The position numbers were made by a program, and so were the translations under genes. 55,707 nt of DNA from contig CANRIN010000005.1 of NCBI GenBank assembly GCA_947630675.1, positions 1-55,707 on the forward strand. Direction: 5' to 3'. The stretch is from an uncultured Clostridia bacterium. GTDB taxonomy: Bacteria; Bacillota; Clostridia; Oscillospirales; JAAYOS01. This document shows, piece by piece, positions 49,101-55,707 of the stretch (position 1 is its first letter; each line of letters starts with the position of its first letter). The notes below the pieces were generated by a model. The model was not told the DNA's origin. It did no database searches and worked only from the letters and a program-made list of their open reading frames with translations.

Positions 49101-49872
49101 CGGCACGAACTGCGAGGAGGACACCGCGCGCGCCGTCGAACGTGCGGGCGGCGATGCGGAGATAGTCCTTGTCCGCAACCTCACTCCCGCGTACCTCGAG
49201 GAGAGCGCGGCGGAGCTCGAGCGAGCCATACGTTCGGCGCAGATGCTCATTCTTCCCGGCGGGTTCTCCGGCGGCGACGAGCCGGACGGCTCCGCGAAGT
49301 TCATAGAGGCACTTTTCCGCAGCCCCGCGATAAGCGATGCCGTCGCCGAACTGCTTGAGAAGCGCGACGGACTGATGCTCGGTATCTGCAACGGCTTCCA
49401 GGCGCTCGTGGCGCTCGGACTGCTTCCCTACGGAAGGATAACGCCGGAGAGTCCGTCCGCGCCGACGCTCACCCACAACCTGATAGGCCGCCACCAGTCC
49501 CGCTACGTCCGGACCCGCGTGGGTTCGACGAAGAGCCCGTGGCTCGCGAAGATGCAGGTGGGTGACGTCCACGCCGTGCCGATAAGCCACGGCGAAGGGC
49601 GGTTCGTTGCACCGGCGGACGTGCTCGATTCGCTTCTCCGCCACGGACAGATAGCCTTCCAGTACGCGGACGGGAACGGCGTTCCGACGATGGATGCGGA
49701 ATTTAACCCGAACGGTTCGATGTATGCAATAGAGGGAATAATCAGCCCGGACGGACGCATACTCGGAAAGATGGGTCATACCGAAAGAAGCGGGAAGTGG
49801 CTCGCGCAGAACATCCCGCTCGAGAAAAAACAGCCGGTATTCGAGGGCGGCGTCGCGTATTTCAGGGACTGA
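46198..49872 (+). CDS. purL: Phosphoribosylformylglycinamidine synthase, single-chain
   Basis: The enzyme makes formylglycinamidine ribonucleotide in purine synthesis, using glutamine and ATP. The 1224-residue protein is the long form with the synthase and glutaminase in one chain. Motifs in order: VDTYWSDHCRHTTFGTEL, KNETHNHPTEIEPFGGAATC (ATP site), GGRTGRDGIGGATGSS, KRCNDFGAGGVSVAIGELADG, the second half with GKDSMSGSF, then the glutaminase domain from AVIAAFPGTNCEEDTA, with the nucleophile Cys in GICNGFQALVALGL and the His/Glu pair in ISHGEGRFVAP. ATG 46198 follows GAGGTG. It is transcribed alone; no other pur gene is in the window. Confidence 0.96.
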   Translation: MGVFRAYTERREGFALEAEALRQDLREALGAEIPSLRIFNRYDLEGVEREVYEAAKAGVLARAQTDICYDEEMPEIPGAHTVFAVEPLPGQYDQRADSLAQCIQMMTRAERPACAAAKVYVFGAEIPETLLERIKAYIINPVESREASLEKPATLAREYALPTEVETLKGFRALDDAGLAGLLESKGLAMDIADLRFFQNYFAEEGRDPTITELRVVDTYWSDHCRHTTFGTELRNIVIDDARVRAAFEQYLKERAEARGEAEAAARPITLMDIATAAAKVLKKRGVLKDLDESEEINACSVKVRAKVDGEEQDWILMFKNETHNHPTEIEPFGGAATCLGGAIRDPLSGRSYVYQAMRVTGAGDPTVPASETIPGKLPQRKLTVTAAQGYSSYGNQIGLATGHVDELYHPGYVAKRLEIGAVVGAAPAENIRRERPAPGDLIILLGGRTGRDGIGGATGSSKSHTAKSLETCAAEVQKGNPPEERKLQRLFRSKEAAAMIKRCNDFGAGGVSVAIGELADGLVIELDRVPRKYEGLDGTELAISESQERMAVVVAPEDAEKFAALAARENLESTVVATVTEEPRLRMNWNGKTIVDISRAFLDTNGAKRSAEVHVLPAEKLPESIRGLRELTRSLPVASKRGLVERFDGTIGAGSVLMPYGGAAQRTPAQAMAALLPAKGETSTCSVMAYGFDPYLTSADPFEGSQRAVVASVAKLVASGCDAHRAYLTFQEYFERLRDDSTRWGKPFAALLGAYTAQIGLGAAAIGGKDSMSGSFNELDVPPTLVSFAIAAADARDIITPEFKRAGENVYLASTAETADFAAHLAAWDGVHSLMQSGKVTAAWAAGTGTVAEGIVKMSFGNHVGFAGAGSFDGWYERFPAGLILVSPEELEYTKIGVTTGDGNVSLGGETVAIDDLLREWEVPLEGVFPTRAEAAGEAPAADCREGSPVVRRERAARPKAVIAAFPGTNCEEDTARAVERAGGDAEIVLVRNLTPAYLEESAAELERAIRSAQMLILPGGFSGGDEPDGSAKFIEALFRSPAISDAVAELLEKRDGLMLGICNGFQALVALGLLPYGRITPESPSAPTLTHNLIGRHQSRYVRTRVGSTKSPWLAKMQVGDVHAVPISHGEGRFVAPADVLDSLLRHGQIAFQYADGNGVPTMDAEFNPNGSMYAIEGIISPDGRILGKMGHTERSGKWLAQNIPLEKKQPVFEGGVAYFRD

Positions 49873-49932
49873 CTCCGCGCCTCCGCGCCGCAAATGTTAT
49901 AACATTTAAAATCTTTTGTTTCGGTTTTTTAC

Positions 49933-49960
49933 AAAAGGGAGCGATTATCGCTCCCTTTTG
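49933..49960 (+). terminator. Terminator after purL
   Basis: A 12-bp stem, AAAAGGGAGCGA (49933-49944) with TCGCTCCCTTTT (49948-49959), loop TTA. The A and T ends make it usable on both strands. Confidence 0.85.
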
Positions 49961-50022
49961 CCTATCGTGAAGTTCACTCTCATATTTTCAACGCAATTTG
50001 CAAAGAATTTGCACAAAAAGGC

Positions 50023-50051
50023 TTGCGCCTACCGCGCCGATATTGTATAAT
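50023..50051 (+). promoter_or_regulatory. Promoter of the EF-G-like gene
   Basis: TTGCGC (50023-50028), 17 bases, TATAAT (50046-50051), 63 bases before the start. Just upstream is the direct repeat AATTTGCA (49995 and 50006). Confidence 0.75.
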
Positions 50052-50113
50052 AACTACTATCGGAACATTTCTATGTTCATGCATGCATAAACATCAACTG
50101 GGGAGGAAATAGA

Positions 50114-52147
50114 ATGCTCAAGACCGAAAACATACGCAACGTCTGCGTAATGGGACACGGAGGCGACGGCAAGACCTCGCTTGTGGAGAGCCTGCTGTAC
50201 GTCACCAAGGGAACAGACCGTCTGGGCAAGGTCGCCGACGGGACCACGGTGTGCGACTTTGACCCGGAGGAGATAAAGCGCCAGATCTCGATTTCTTCCA
50301 CTCCGGTGCCGGTCGAGTACAACGGCTGCAAACTCAATATAATGGATACTCCCGGATATTTCGACTTCGAGGGTGAGGTTTTGCAGTGCCTCCGCGTTGC
50401 GGACGCGGGCGTCATAGTGCTCACCGCCAAGGGCGGGGTGCAGGTAGGCACCGAGAAGGCGTGGAAGCGTTTAAGCGACCGCAAGCTGTCGAAGATATTC
50501 TATATCTCGAAGATAGACGAGGAGAACGCCGACTATATGAAGGCGTTCGGCGAGCTGCGCGAGAAGTTCGGCATTTCGGTCTGCCCGGTGCTCATGCCGA
50601 TAATGAACGGCGACAAGATGACCGGTATAGTGGATATCATCCGCAAGAAGGCCATGCGCATGAACGGCCTCAACCGCGAGGAGATACCCATGCCCGCCGG
50701 CATAGAGGGTCAGATCGAGGAGCTCCGCGCGATGCTCTCCGAGAGTGTTGCGGAGACGAACGAGGAGTATATGGAGAAGTTCTTCGAGGGCGAAGAGTTC
50801 ACCGAGGAGGAGTTTGTCACCGGCGTCCGCACCGGCGTCCGCGAAGGCTCGATATGCCCGGTGTTCTGCGGCTGCGCTCTCACCGGCATCGGGTCGATGA
50901 CGCTGCTTCAGGGTCTCGTTGACTACGCTCCGTCGCCGCTCGAGGGACATGAGGAAATAGACCCGGCCGGCAAGCCGTCCGCCCTCGTCTTCAAGACCGT
51001 GAGCGACCAGTACGGCAAGTTCTCCTTCTTCAAGGCCATGAGCGGAACGATAACCCCCGACCTCACCCTGGAGAATCCGCGCAGCGAGCAGCGCGAGAAG
51101 CTCGGCCACATCTACACCGTCAAGGGCAAGAAGAACACCGAGGTGAGCGAGGTCGTCTGCGGCGACATCGGCGCGGTCTCCAAGCTCGTCGCCACCCGCA
51201 CGGGCGACACGCTCCGCGACCCGGGCAGCGACGTCGTGTATGACGGCATCGAGTTCCCGGAGCCCTGCTACTCGATGGCTATCCTTCCGATAGCCAAGGG
51301 CGGCGAGGAGAAGATAGCCTCCGGCCTCACGAGGCTCGCGGAGGAGGATCCGACCTTCACCGTCACGAACAACGCCGAGACCCACCAGATGGTTCTCAGC
51401 GGTATGGGCGATATCCACATCGACGTCCTCCGCTCCAAGCTCAAGAGCAAGTTCGGCACCGACACGACCCTCGAGGTTCCGCGCGTCGCTTACCGCGAGA
51501 AGATACGCAAGAAGGTCAAGGTCCAGGGCAAGCACAAGAAGCAGTCCGGCGGCCACGGCCAGTACGGCGACGTATGGATAGAGTTTGAGCCGCAGGAGGA
51601 GAGCGAGGACCTCATCTTCGAGGTCAACATATTCGGCGGCTCGGTCCCGAAGAACTTCCACCCCGCGGTCGAGAAGGGCCTGCGCGAGTGCATCACGAAG
51701 GGCGTCCTTGCCGGATACCCGGTCGTCGGCCTGAAGGCCACGCTTGTCGACGGAAGCTATCACGAGGTCGACTCGAGCGAAATGGCGTTCAAGACCGCCG
51801 CGTCGCTTGCGTACAAGGCCGGTCTCGCGCAGGCGAACCCCGTCATCATGGAGCCGATAGGCTCGCTCAAGGTCTATATCCCGGACTCCAACCTCGGCGA
51901 CATCATCGGCGACATGAACAAGCGCCGCGGCCGCGTCCTCGGCATGACCCCGATCGAGGGCGGCATGCAGCAGGTCGACGCTGAGGTCCCGATGGCCGAG
52001 ATGACCACCTACTCGATAGACCTCCGCTCGATGACGCAGGGCAGGGGCAGCTTCTCGCTCAAGTTCGAGCGCTATGAGGAGGCTCCCGCGAACGTCCAGC
52101 AGAAGATAGTCGAGGAAGCGAAGCTCAGCGACGAGGGCGACAACTGA
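50114..52147 (+). CDS. Elongation factor G-like GTPase (EF-G2 type)
   Basis: The 677-residue protein starts at ATG 50114 after GGGGAGGAAAT. It has the full EF-G layout: GTPase domain with GHGGDGKTSL (P-loop) and DTPGYFDF, domain II (FKTVSDQYGKFSFFKAMSG), domain III (SGMGDIHIDVL), domain IV (VAYREKIRKK) and domain V (MEPIGSLKVYIPDSNLGDIIGDMNKRRGRVLG). Compared with canonical EF-G, the P-loop is GHGGDGKT instead of GHVDAGKT, and the usual NKxD nucleotide motif reads SKID near residue 132. These fit the second EF-G family common in Clostridia, whose exact role is less well defined than translocation by FusA. It is transcribed alone, away from rps/tuf genes. Confidence 0.9.
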   Translation: MLKTENIRNVCVMGHGGDGKTSLVESLLYVTKGTDRLGKVADGTTVCDFDPEEIKRQISISSTPVPVEYNGCKLNIMDTPGYFDFEGEVLQCLRVADAGVIVLTAKGGVQVGTEKAWKRLSDRKLSKIFYISKIDEENADYMKAFGELREKFGISVCPVLMPIMNGDKMTGIVDIIRKKAMRMNGLNREEIPMPAGIEGQIEELRAMLSESVAETNEEYMEKFFEGEEFTEEEFVTGVRTGVREGSICPVFCGCALTGIGSMTLLQGLVDYAPSPLEGHEEIDPAGKPSALVFKTVSDQYGKFSFFKAMSGTITPDLTLENPRSEQREKLGHIYTVKGKKNTEVSEVVCGDIGAVSKLVATRTGDTLRDPGSDVVYDGIEFPEPCYSMAILPIAKGGEEKIASGLTRLAEEDPTFTVTNNAETHQMVLSGMGDIHIDVLRSKLKSKFGTDTTLEVPRVAYREKIRKKVKVQGKHKKQSGGHGQYGDVWIEFEPQEESEDLIFEVNIFGGSVPKNFHPAVEKGLRECITKGVLAGYPVVGLKATLVDGSYHEVDSSEMAFKTAASLAYKAGLAQANPVIMEPIGSLKVYIPDSNLGDIIGDMNKRRGRVLGMTPIEGGMQQVDAEVPMAEMTTYSIDLRSMTQGRGSFSLKFERYEEAPANVQQKIVEEAKLSDEGDN

Positions 52148-52188
52148 GCTGTTAACACCGTATCATATCCAAGACGACAATATACAAC

Positions 52189-52232
52189 AAATCGGGTGAA
52201 TGAAATGCACTCATTGAGTTCACCCGATTTTA
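52189..52232 (+). terminator. Terminator after the EF-G-like gene
   Basis: A 12-bp stem, AAATCGGGTGAA (52189-52200) with TTCACCCGATTT (52219-52230), is followed by TAG; the loop contains a second small stem (TGA/TCA). Confidence 0.75.
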
Positions 52233-52266
52233 GTCAGATTACATAAAAGCTCAATGTAACATTTGG

Positions 52267-52281
52267 ATATACTGAGTATAT
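52267..52281 (+). promoter_or_regulatory. Palindrome upstream of the ABC ATPase gene, possible operator
   Basis: ATATAC-TGA-GTATAT, perfect 6-bp arms, lies 65 bases before the start at 52347. I could not place a convincing promoter pair here, so the role as an operator is a guess. Confidence 0.3.
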
Positions 52282-52346
52282 ACTTTCACCAACGAATATG
52301 TTAAAATTAAATAAACTCGAGAGAGTTAAAAAATGGAGGTATGAAA

Positions 52347-53459
52347 ATGTCTAGTGTCACTCTTAAAAACGTCTACAAGCGTTATTCCGGCGGCGTCACG
52401 GCGGTCACCGACTTCAACCTCGAGATCGAGGACAAGGAGTTTATAATCCTCGTCGGACCTTCCGGATGCGGCAAGTCCACCACCCTCCGTATGATAGCCG
52501 GCCTTGAGGAGATCACCGAAGGCGAGCTGTACATCGACGGAAAGCTCTGCAACGACGTTCCGCCGAAGGAGCGCGACATAGCGATGGTTTTCCAGAACTA
52601 CGCTCTGTATCCGCACATGACCGTTTTCGCCAACATGGCGTTCGGCCTGAAGCTCCGCCACCTGCCCAAGGATGAGATCAAGCGCCGCGTCGATGAGGCT
52701 GCCCGTATCCTCGAGATAGAGCACCTGCTCGACCGTAAGCCGGCGGCTCTCTCCGGCGGCCAGCGTCAGCGTGTCGCCCTCGGCCGCGCAATCGTCCGCA
52801 GCCCGAAGGTCTTCCTGCTCGACGAGCCGCTTTCCAACCTGGACGCTAAGCTCCGTGCTTCGATGCGTACCGAGCTCACCAAGCTCCATCAGAAGCTCGC
52901 CACCACCTTCATCTACGTCACCCATGACCAGACCGAGGCTATGACGATGGGTACCCGCATAGTCGTCATGAAGGACGGATTCATTCAGCAGATCTCCGCT
53001 CCTCAGAACCTCTATGATAACCCGGTCAACCTGTTCGTCGCGACCTTCGTCGGCACCCCGCAGATGAACACCATCGTCGGCACCGTTGTCGATGAGGGCG
53101 GCGTCACCTACATAGAGTTCGGCGAGAGCCGTATAGCCCTCCCGGACAGCAAGGGCCGCAAGCCCGAGGTCCTCGCCTATGTCGGCAAGGAAGTTATCCT
53201 CGGCGTTCGTCCCGAGAACATCCATGACGAAGAGATGTACCTCAGCCAGTATCCGGACGCGATAGTCGACGCTGACGTCGAGGTCGTCGAGCCGATGGGC
53301 AACGAGAACTATCTGTACCTCGTCTGCGAAGGCCGCAACTTCACCGCCCGTGTCTCCAACCGTTCGACCGCCCGCAACGGCGACAAGATCAAGGTCGCGT
53401 TCGAGACCTCGAGGGTCCACCTGTTCGACAAGGACACCGAGCGTACCATCACGAACTGA
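52347..53459 (+). CDS. ABC transporter ATPase of the MsmX/UgpC/MalK family
   Basis: ATG 52347 (MSSVTLKNVYKRYSGG) is seven bases from TGGAGGT; ATG 52341 is too close. The 370-residue protein has Walker A GPSGCGKST, a Q-loop (MVFQNYALYPHM), signature LSGGQRQRVALGRAI, Walker B VFLLDEPLSNLDAKLR, an H-loop (YVTHDQTEAMT) and a C-terminal TOBE/OB regulatory domain (VILGVRPENIHDEEMYL). Such ATPases energise carbohydrate importers, often several at once. No permease or binding protein is adjacent, which fits a shared, stand-alone ATPase. A CdaR-type regulator gene lies downstream but has its own promoter. Confidence 0.93.
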   Translation: MSSVTLKNVYKRYSGGVTAVTDFNLEIEDKEFIILVGPSGCGKSTTLRMIAGLEEITEGELYIDGKLCNDVPPKERDIAMVFQNYALYPHMTVFANMAFGLKLRHLPKDEIKRRVDEAARILEIEHLLDRKPAALSGGQRQRVALGRAIVRSPKVFLLDEPLSNLDAKLRASMRTELTKLHQKLATTFIYVTHDQTEAMTMGTRIVVMKDGFIQQISAPQNLYDNPVNLFVATFVGTPQMNTIVGTVVDEGGVTYIEFGESRIALPDSKGRKPEVLAYVGKEVILGVRPENIHDEEMYLSQYPDAIVDADVEVVEPMGNENYLYLVCEGRNFTARVSNRSTARNGDKIKVAFETSRVHLFDKDTERTITN

Positions 53460-53524
53460 CATACATATACACAGTTTGGCACATAGATAGTATATACAGC
53501 CTGCGGTTTTAAGAGTTGATCTCT

Positions 53525-53560
53525 GCACCCCGTTCTCGTTCGGAACGGGGTGCGTTTTAT
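53525..53560 (+). terminator. Terminator after the ABC ATPase gene
   Basis: An 11-bp stem, GCACCCCGTTC (53525-53535) with GAACGGGGTGC (53543-53553), is followed by GTTTTATTT. Confidence 0.9.
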
Positions 53561-53587
53561 TTCCAAATCGACTATTTCCAAATCGAC
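53558..53587 (+). repeat. Exact tandem duplication of a 15-base unit
   Basis: TATTTCCAAATCGAC occurs twice in direct contact at 53558-53572 and 53573-53587, at the end of the preceding terminator. It is probably a replication-slippage product. The rest of 53588-53743 shows nothing I can name. Confidence 0.8.
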
Positions 53588-53743
53588 GACAGGTTAGAAA
53601 TCGAGCCGAATTGTTGCGTTTTTTCGCGGCGGGCGAGGGCTGCCGGTTGACATAATTCGGAGACGTGATATGATTTTATCATTGCGCCGCAACGGTTTCA
53701 GCCGCGTCGAACTATGTTTTTTGGTTATTTTGCTATATAGGGC

Positions 53744-53772
53744 TTGAAAAAAAGCTCGAAGTGCGATATTAT
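53744..53772 (+). promoter_or_regulatory. Promoter of the CdaR/PucR-type regulator
   Basis: TTGAAA (53744-53749), a 17-base spacer and TATTAT (53767-53772), 47 bases before the start. Confidence 0.65.
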
Positions 53773-53818
53773 ATATATCGGTTAGAAAACGTTTATCAAA
53801 CGTCAGGAGGGAAAGACA

Positions 53819-54910
53819 ATGTCAAGCCGAATCTTCCAGTCGATAATGCTGCAAATCAAAGAAGCGTCCGACCGCACCATCGGCGTTATAGACGAGACCG
53901 GGACCGTGATAAGCTGCACGGATCTCGGTATAATCGGCAAGCGCCGCAACCTTACTGAAGAGCAGCTCGAGGACATTGCAGACGGCATCGTCCGCGCCGA
54001 CGGCGCGGTGTTCAAGCCGCTTGCGACCTTTGGCAACAGCTTCGACTTCGCCGCCTTCGTTGAGGGCGACGACGACTTCGCGGTATCCATCTGTCAGATA
54101 GCGAGCATCGCGCTGAACGGCGCGAAGCAGTCGCATGACGAGAAGCACGACAAGGCGACTTTCATAAAGAATATCATCCTTGACAACATCCTTCCGGGCG
54201 ACATCTATGTGCGCTCGCGCGAGCTGCACTTCGATATCGACGTGCCTTACGCCGTGTTCCTCATCCGCCTTGAGGGACGCAACGATCTCGCGGCCGTCGA
54301 CATGCTCCAGAACATGTTCCCGGACAGACAGCGCGACTTCGTGTTCAGCGTGAGCGAGACCGACATAGCGCTCGTCAAGGAAGTCACGAGCGACACCGAC
54401 TCAAAGGACCTCATGTCGATAGCAAAGCAGATAGAGGAGACTATCAGCAGCGAGCTCTATATGCGCGCGATGATAGGCATCGGCACCGTGACGGAGCATC
54501 TGCGCGAGCTTGCCGGCTCCTTCAAGGCGGCGCAGGTCGCAATAGAGGTCGGCAAGGTGTTCGACAGCGAGAAGGTCATCATCGCCTACGAGAGCCTCGG
54601 CATAGGCCGCCTCATCTATCAGCTTCCGACTACGCTGTGCGAGATGTTCCTCAGCGAGGTGTTTAAGAAGAACACGATAGACAGCCTTGACGCTGAGACG
54701 ATATTCACGATAAACAAGTTCTTCGAGAACAACCTGAACGTCTCCGAGACGAGCCGCAAGCTCTTTGTCCACCGCAACACGCTCGTCTACCGTCTCGAGA
54801 AGATAAAGAAGCTCACCGGGCTCGACCTGCGTGAGTTCGACCACGCCATAATCTTCAAGGTGGCGCTCATGGTCCGCAAATACCTCGCAAGCAGGGAGCC
54901 TAAGTATTGA
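53819..54910 (+). CDS. PucR/CdaR-type transcriptional regulator
   Basis: ATG 53819 follows AGGAGG at a spacing of eight. The 363-residue protein has an N-terminal sensor-like region (GVIDETGTVISCTD, then FAAFVEGDDDFAVSICQ), a middle CdaR/GGDEF-like domain (residues about 125-260) and a C-terminal PucR helix-turn-helix (TIFTINKFFENNLNVSETSR, LFVHRNTLVYRLEKIKKLTGLDLREFD). Members sense small metabolites such as sugar diacids and control transport genes. Being next to a sugar-type ABC ATPase fits, but the effector is unknown. It may be co-transcribed with ftsE, which starts immediately after its stop. Confidence 0.88.
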   Translation: MSSRIFQSIMLQIKEASDRTIGVIDETGTVISCTDLGIIGKRRNLTEEQLEDIADGIVRADGAVFKPLATFGNSFDFAAFVEGDDDFAVSICQIASIALNGAKQSHDEKHDKATFIKNIILDNILPGDIYVRSRELHFDIDVPYAVFLIRLEGRNDLAAVDMLQNMFPDRQRDFVFSVSETDIALVKEVTSDTDSKDLMSIAKQIEETISSELYMRAMIGIGTVTEHLRELAGSFKAAQVAIEVGKVFDSEKVIIAYESLGIGRLIYQLPTTLCEMFLSEVFKKNTIDSLDAETIFTINKFFENNLNVSETSRKLFVHRNTLVYRLEKIKKLTGLDLREFDHAIIFKVALMVRKYLASREPKY

Positions 54911-54911
54911 T

Positions 54912-55592
54912 ATGGTCGTTTTCAGCAACGTATCCAAGACCTACGCAAACGGTACAAAAGCACTGAAAGGGATAGACCTCCGCGTTGAGGACGGGGAGTT
55001 CGTGTTCTTCGTCGGGCCGAGCGGCTCGGGAAAGAGCACGGTCGTCAAACTGATAACCGCGGAGGTCGACCCCACGGAGGGCGAGATGCTCGTTAACGGC
55101 TTCGACCTCTCGAAGCTGCGCCGGCGCCAGATACCTGCGCTCCGAAGGACTATCGGGGTGGTGTATCAGGACTTTCGGCTGATAGAGAATATGACGGTAT
55201 ACGAAAATGTTGCGTTCGCCATGCGCGTCATCGGCGAAGGGTCGCGCAACATCAGTAAGCGCGTGCCGATAATGCTCGACCTCGTCGGTCTCGCCCACAA
55301 GAGCCGCCGCTATCCGCGCGAGCTGTCCGGCGGCGAGCAGCAGCGCGTCTCGATAGCGCGCGCGCTCGTGAACAACCCGCAGATCATCATTGCGGACGAG
55401 CCGACCGGCAACCTCGACCCGGCACGCTCCGGGGAGATAATGGACCTGCTCCGCAAGATAAACGACCTCGGAACGACGGTCATTGCGGTCACTCACGAAA
55501 AGGATATAGTAAACAACTTCGGTAAGCGCGTCGTCGCATTCGACGGCGGAAGAATAGTCAGCGACGCGCGCGACGGGTATTATCAGGTATGA
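54912..55592 (+). CDS. ftsE: Cell division ATPase FtsE
   Basis: The 226-residue protein has the FtsE hallmarks: FSNVSKTYANGTKALKGIDL, Walker A GPSGSGKST, Q-loop VVYQDFRLIENMTVYENVAF, signature LSGGEQQRVSIARAL and Walker B IIIADEPTGNLDP. With FtsX it transmits ATP hydrolysis across the membrane to peptidoglycan hydrolases at division. ATG 54912 is one base after the stop of the regulator gene, without a clear ribosome binding site. Its TGA overlaps the ftsX ATG. Confidence 0.95.
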   Translation: MVVFSNVSKTYANGTKALKGIDLRVEDGEFVFFVGPSGSGKSTVVKLITAEVDPTEGEMLVNGFDLSKLRRRQIPALRRTIGVVYQDFRLIENMTVYENVAFAMRVIGEGSRNISKRVPIMLDLVGLAHKSRRYPRELSGGEQQRVSIARALVNNPQIIIADEPTGNLDPARSGEIMDLLRKINDLGTTVIAVTHEKDIVNNFGKRVVAFDGGRIVSDARDGYYQV

Positions 55593-55707
55593 ACGGACGC
55601 AACTTTATCTACTTTATCAAAGAGGGTATCAAGGGCATCTTCGTGCACGGCTTCATGAGCTTTGCCGCGGTGAGCGTCATCGTGGCGTGCCTCATCATCA
55701 CCGGCAC
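55589..55707 (+). CDS. ftsX: FtsX, N-terminal part (cut by the window end)
   Basis: ATG 55589 overlaps the ftsE stop as ATGA. The visible 39 residues (MNGRNFIYFIKEGIKGIFVHG, then a first membrane helix AAVSVIVACLIITG) match the cytoplasmic tail and first transmembrane helix of FtsX. The rest lies beyond the window. Confidence 0.9.
   Translation, partial: MNGRNFIYFIKEGIKGIFVHGFMSFAAVSVIVACLIITG

Noticed and set aside
46120-49893. Minus-strand open frame of 1257 codons opposite purL
   Set aside because: Arg/Leu/Ala-rich low-complexity translation with no domain; purL on the plus strand has all family motifs.

Overview
The window looks like a chromosome segment from a high-GC anaerobic Clostridia-type Firmicute, most likely an uncultured gut Oscillospiraceae or a relative (inference). 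The supporting signs are a pyruvate:ferredoxin oxidoreductase, a single-chain clostridial-type PurL, AGGAGG ribosome binding sites with frequent GTG/TTG starts, SLH-anchored and sortase-anchored giant surface proteins, TTGACA/TATAAT-type promoters and IS200/IS605 debris. There are no rRNA or tRNA genes that I can see.

Layout. (1) 1-19.4 kb is a surface-protein island: the end of a Listeria-Bacteroides-repeat protein, a 1902-residue exported phosphodiester glycosidase-like protein with three SLH domains, and a pilin-like adhesin of about 4,030 codons that is cut by one in-frame TAA at 11288. (2) 19.4-34.0 kb is a type I-C CRISPR-Cas locus: cas3 (frameshifted in a G6 run), a perfect consensus promoter, a 35-codon leader ORF, then cas5c-cas8c(cas11c inside)-cas7c-cas4-cas1-cas2 with overlapping genes. 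It is followed by an array of 78 repeats and 77 spacers. A 943-bp segment with three small unknown genes sits between the last repeat and a decayed array tail. (3) 34.1-40.7 kb is mostly minus strand: a cysteine desulfurase, a MATE exporter, an inverted four-repeat orphan array, two membrane proteins, a YifB/ComM ATPase and a broken small gene. (4) 41-55.7 kb is plus-strand housekeeping: PFOR, a TnpB-less IS605-like remnant, two small Cys-rich membrane proteins, purL, an EF-G-like GTPase, an MsmX/UgpC-type ABC ATPase, a PucR/CdaR-type regulator, ftsE and the start of ftsX.

How the parts work together. The CRISPR locus has everything for adaptation (Cas1, Cas2, Cas4), crRNA processing (Cas5c) and Cascade (Cas5c, Cas7, Cas8c, internally started Cas11c). 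The effector nuclease-helicase gene is split by a frameshift, so interference may be off or variable. The array itself records past activity: two neighbouring spacers overlap on opposite strands, and together they reconstruct a 48-bp target in which each protospacer is preceded by TTC. Two other spacers are diverged versions of one protospacer, and one spacer is an IS605-like hairpin.

The observations I rank highest are the self-documenting spacer pair, the 943-bp gene-bearing segment inside the array, the two-copy structured element (6873-7008 and 45229-45357) with compensatory base changes, the cas-operon leader ORF with its stem-loop, and the paired Cys-rich anchored small proteins. All functional assignments come from reading motifs by eye; no database search was run.
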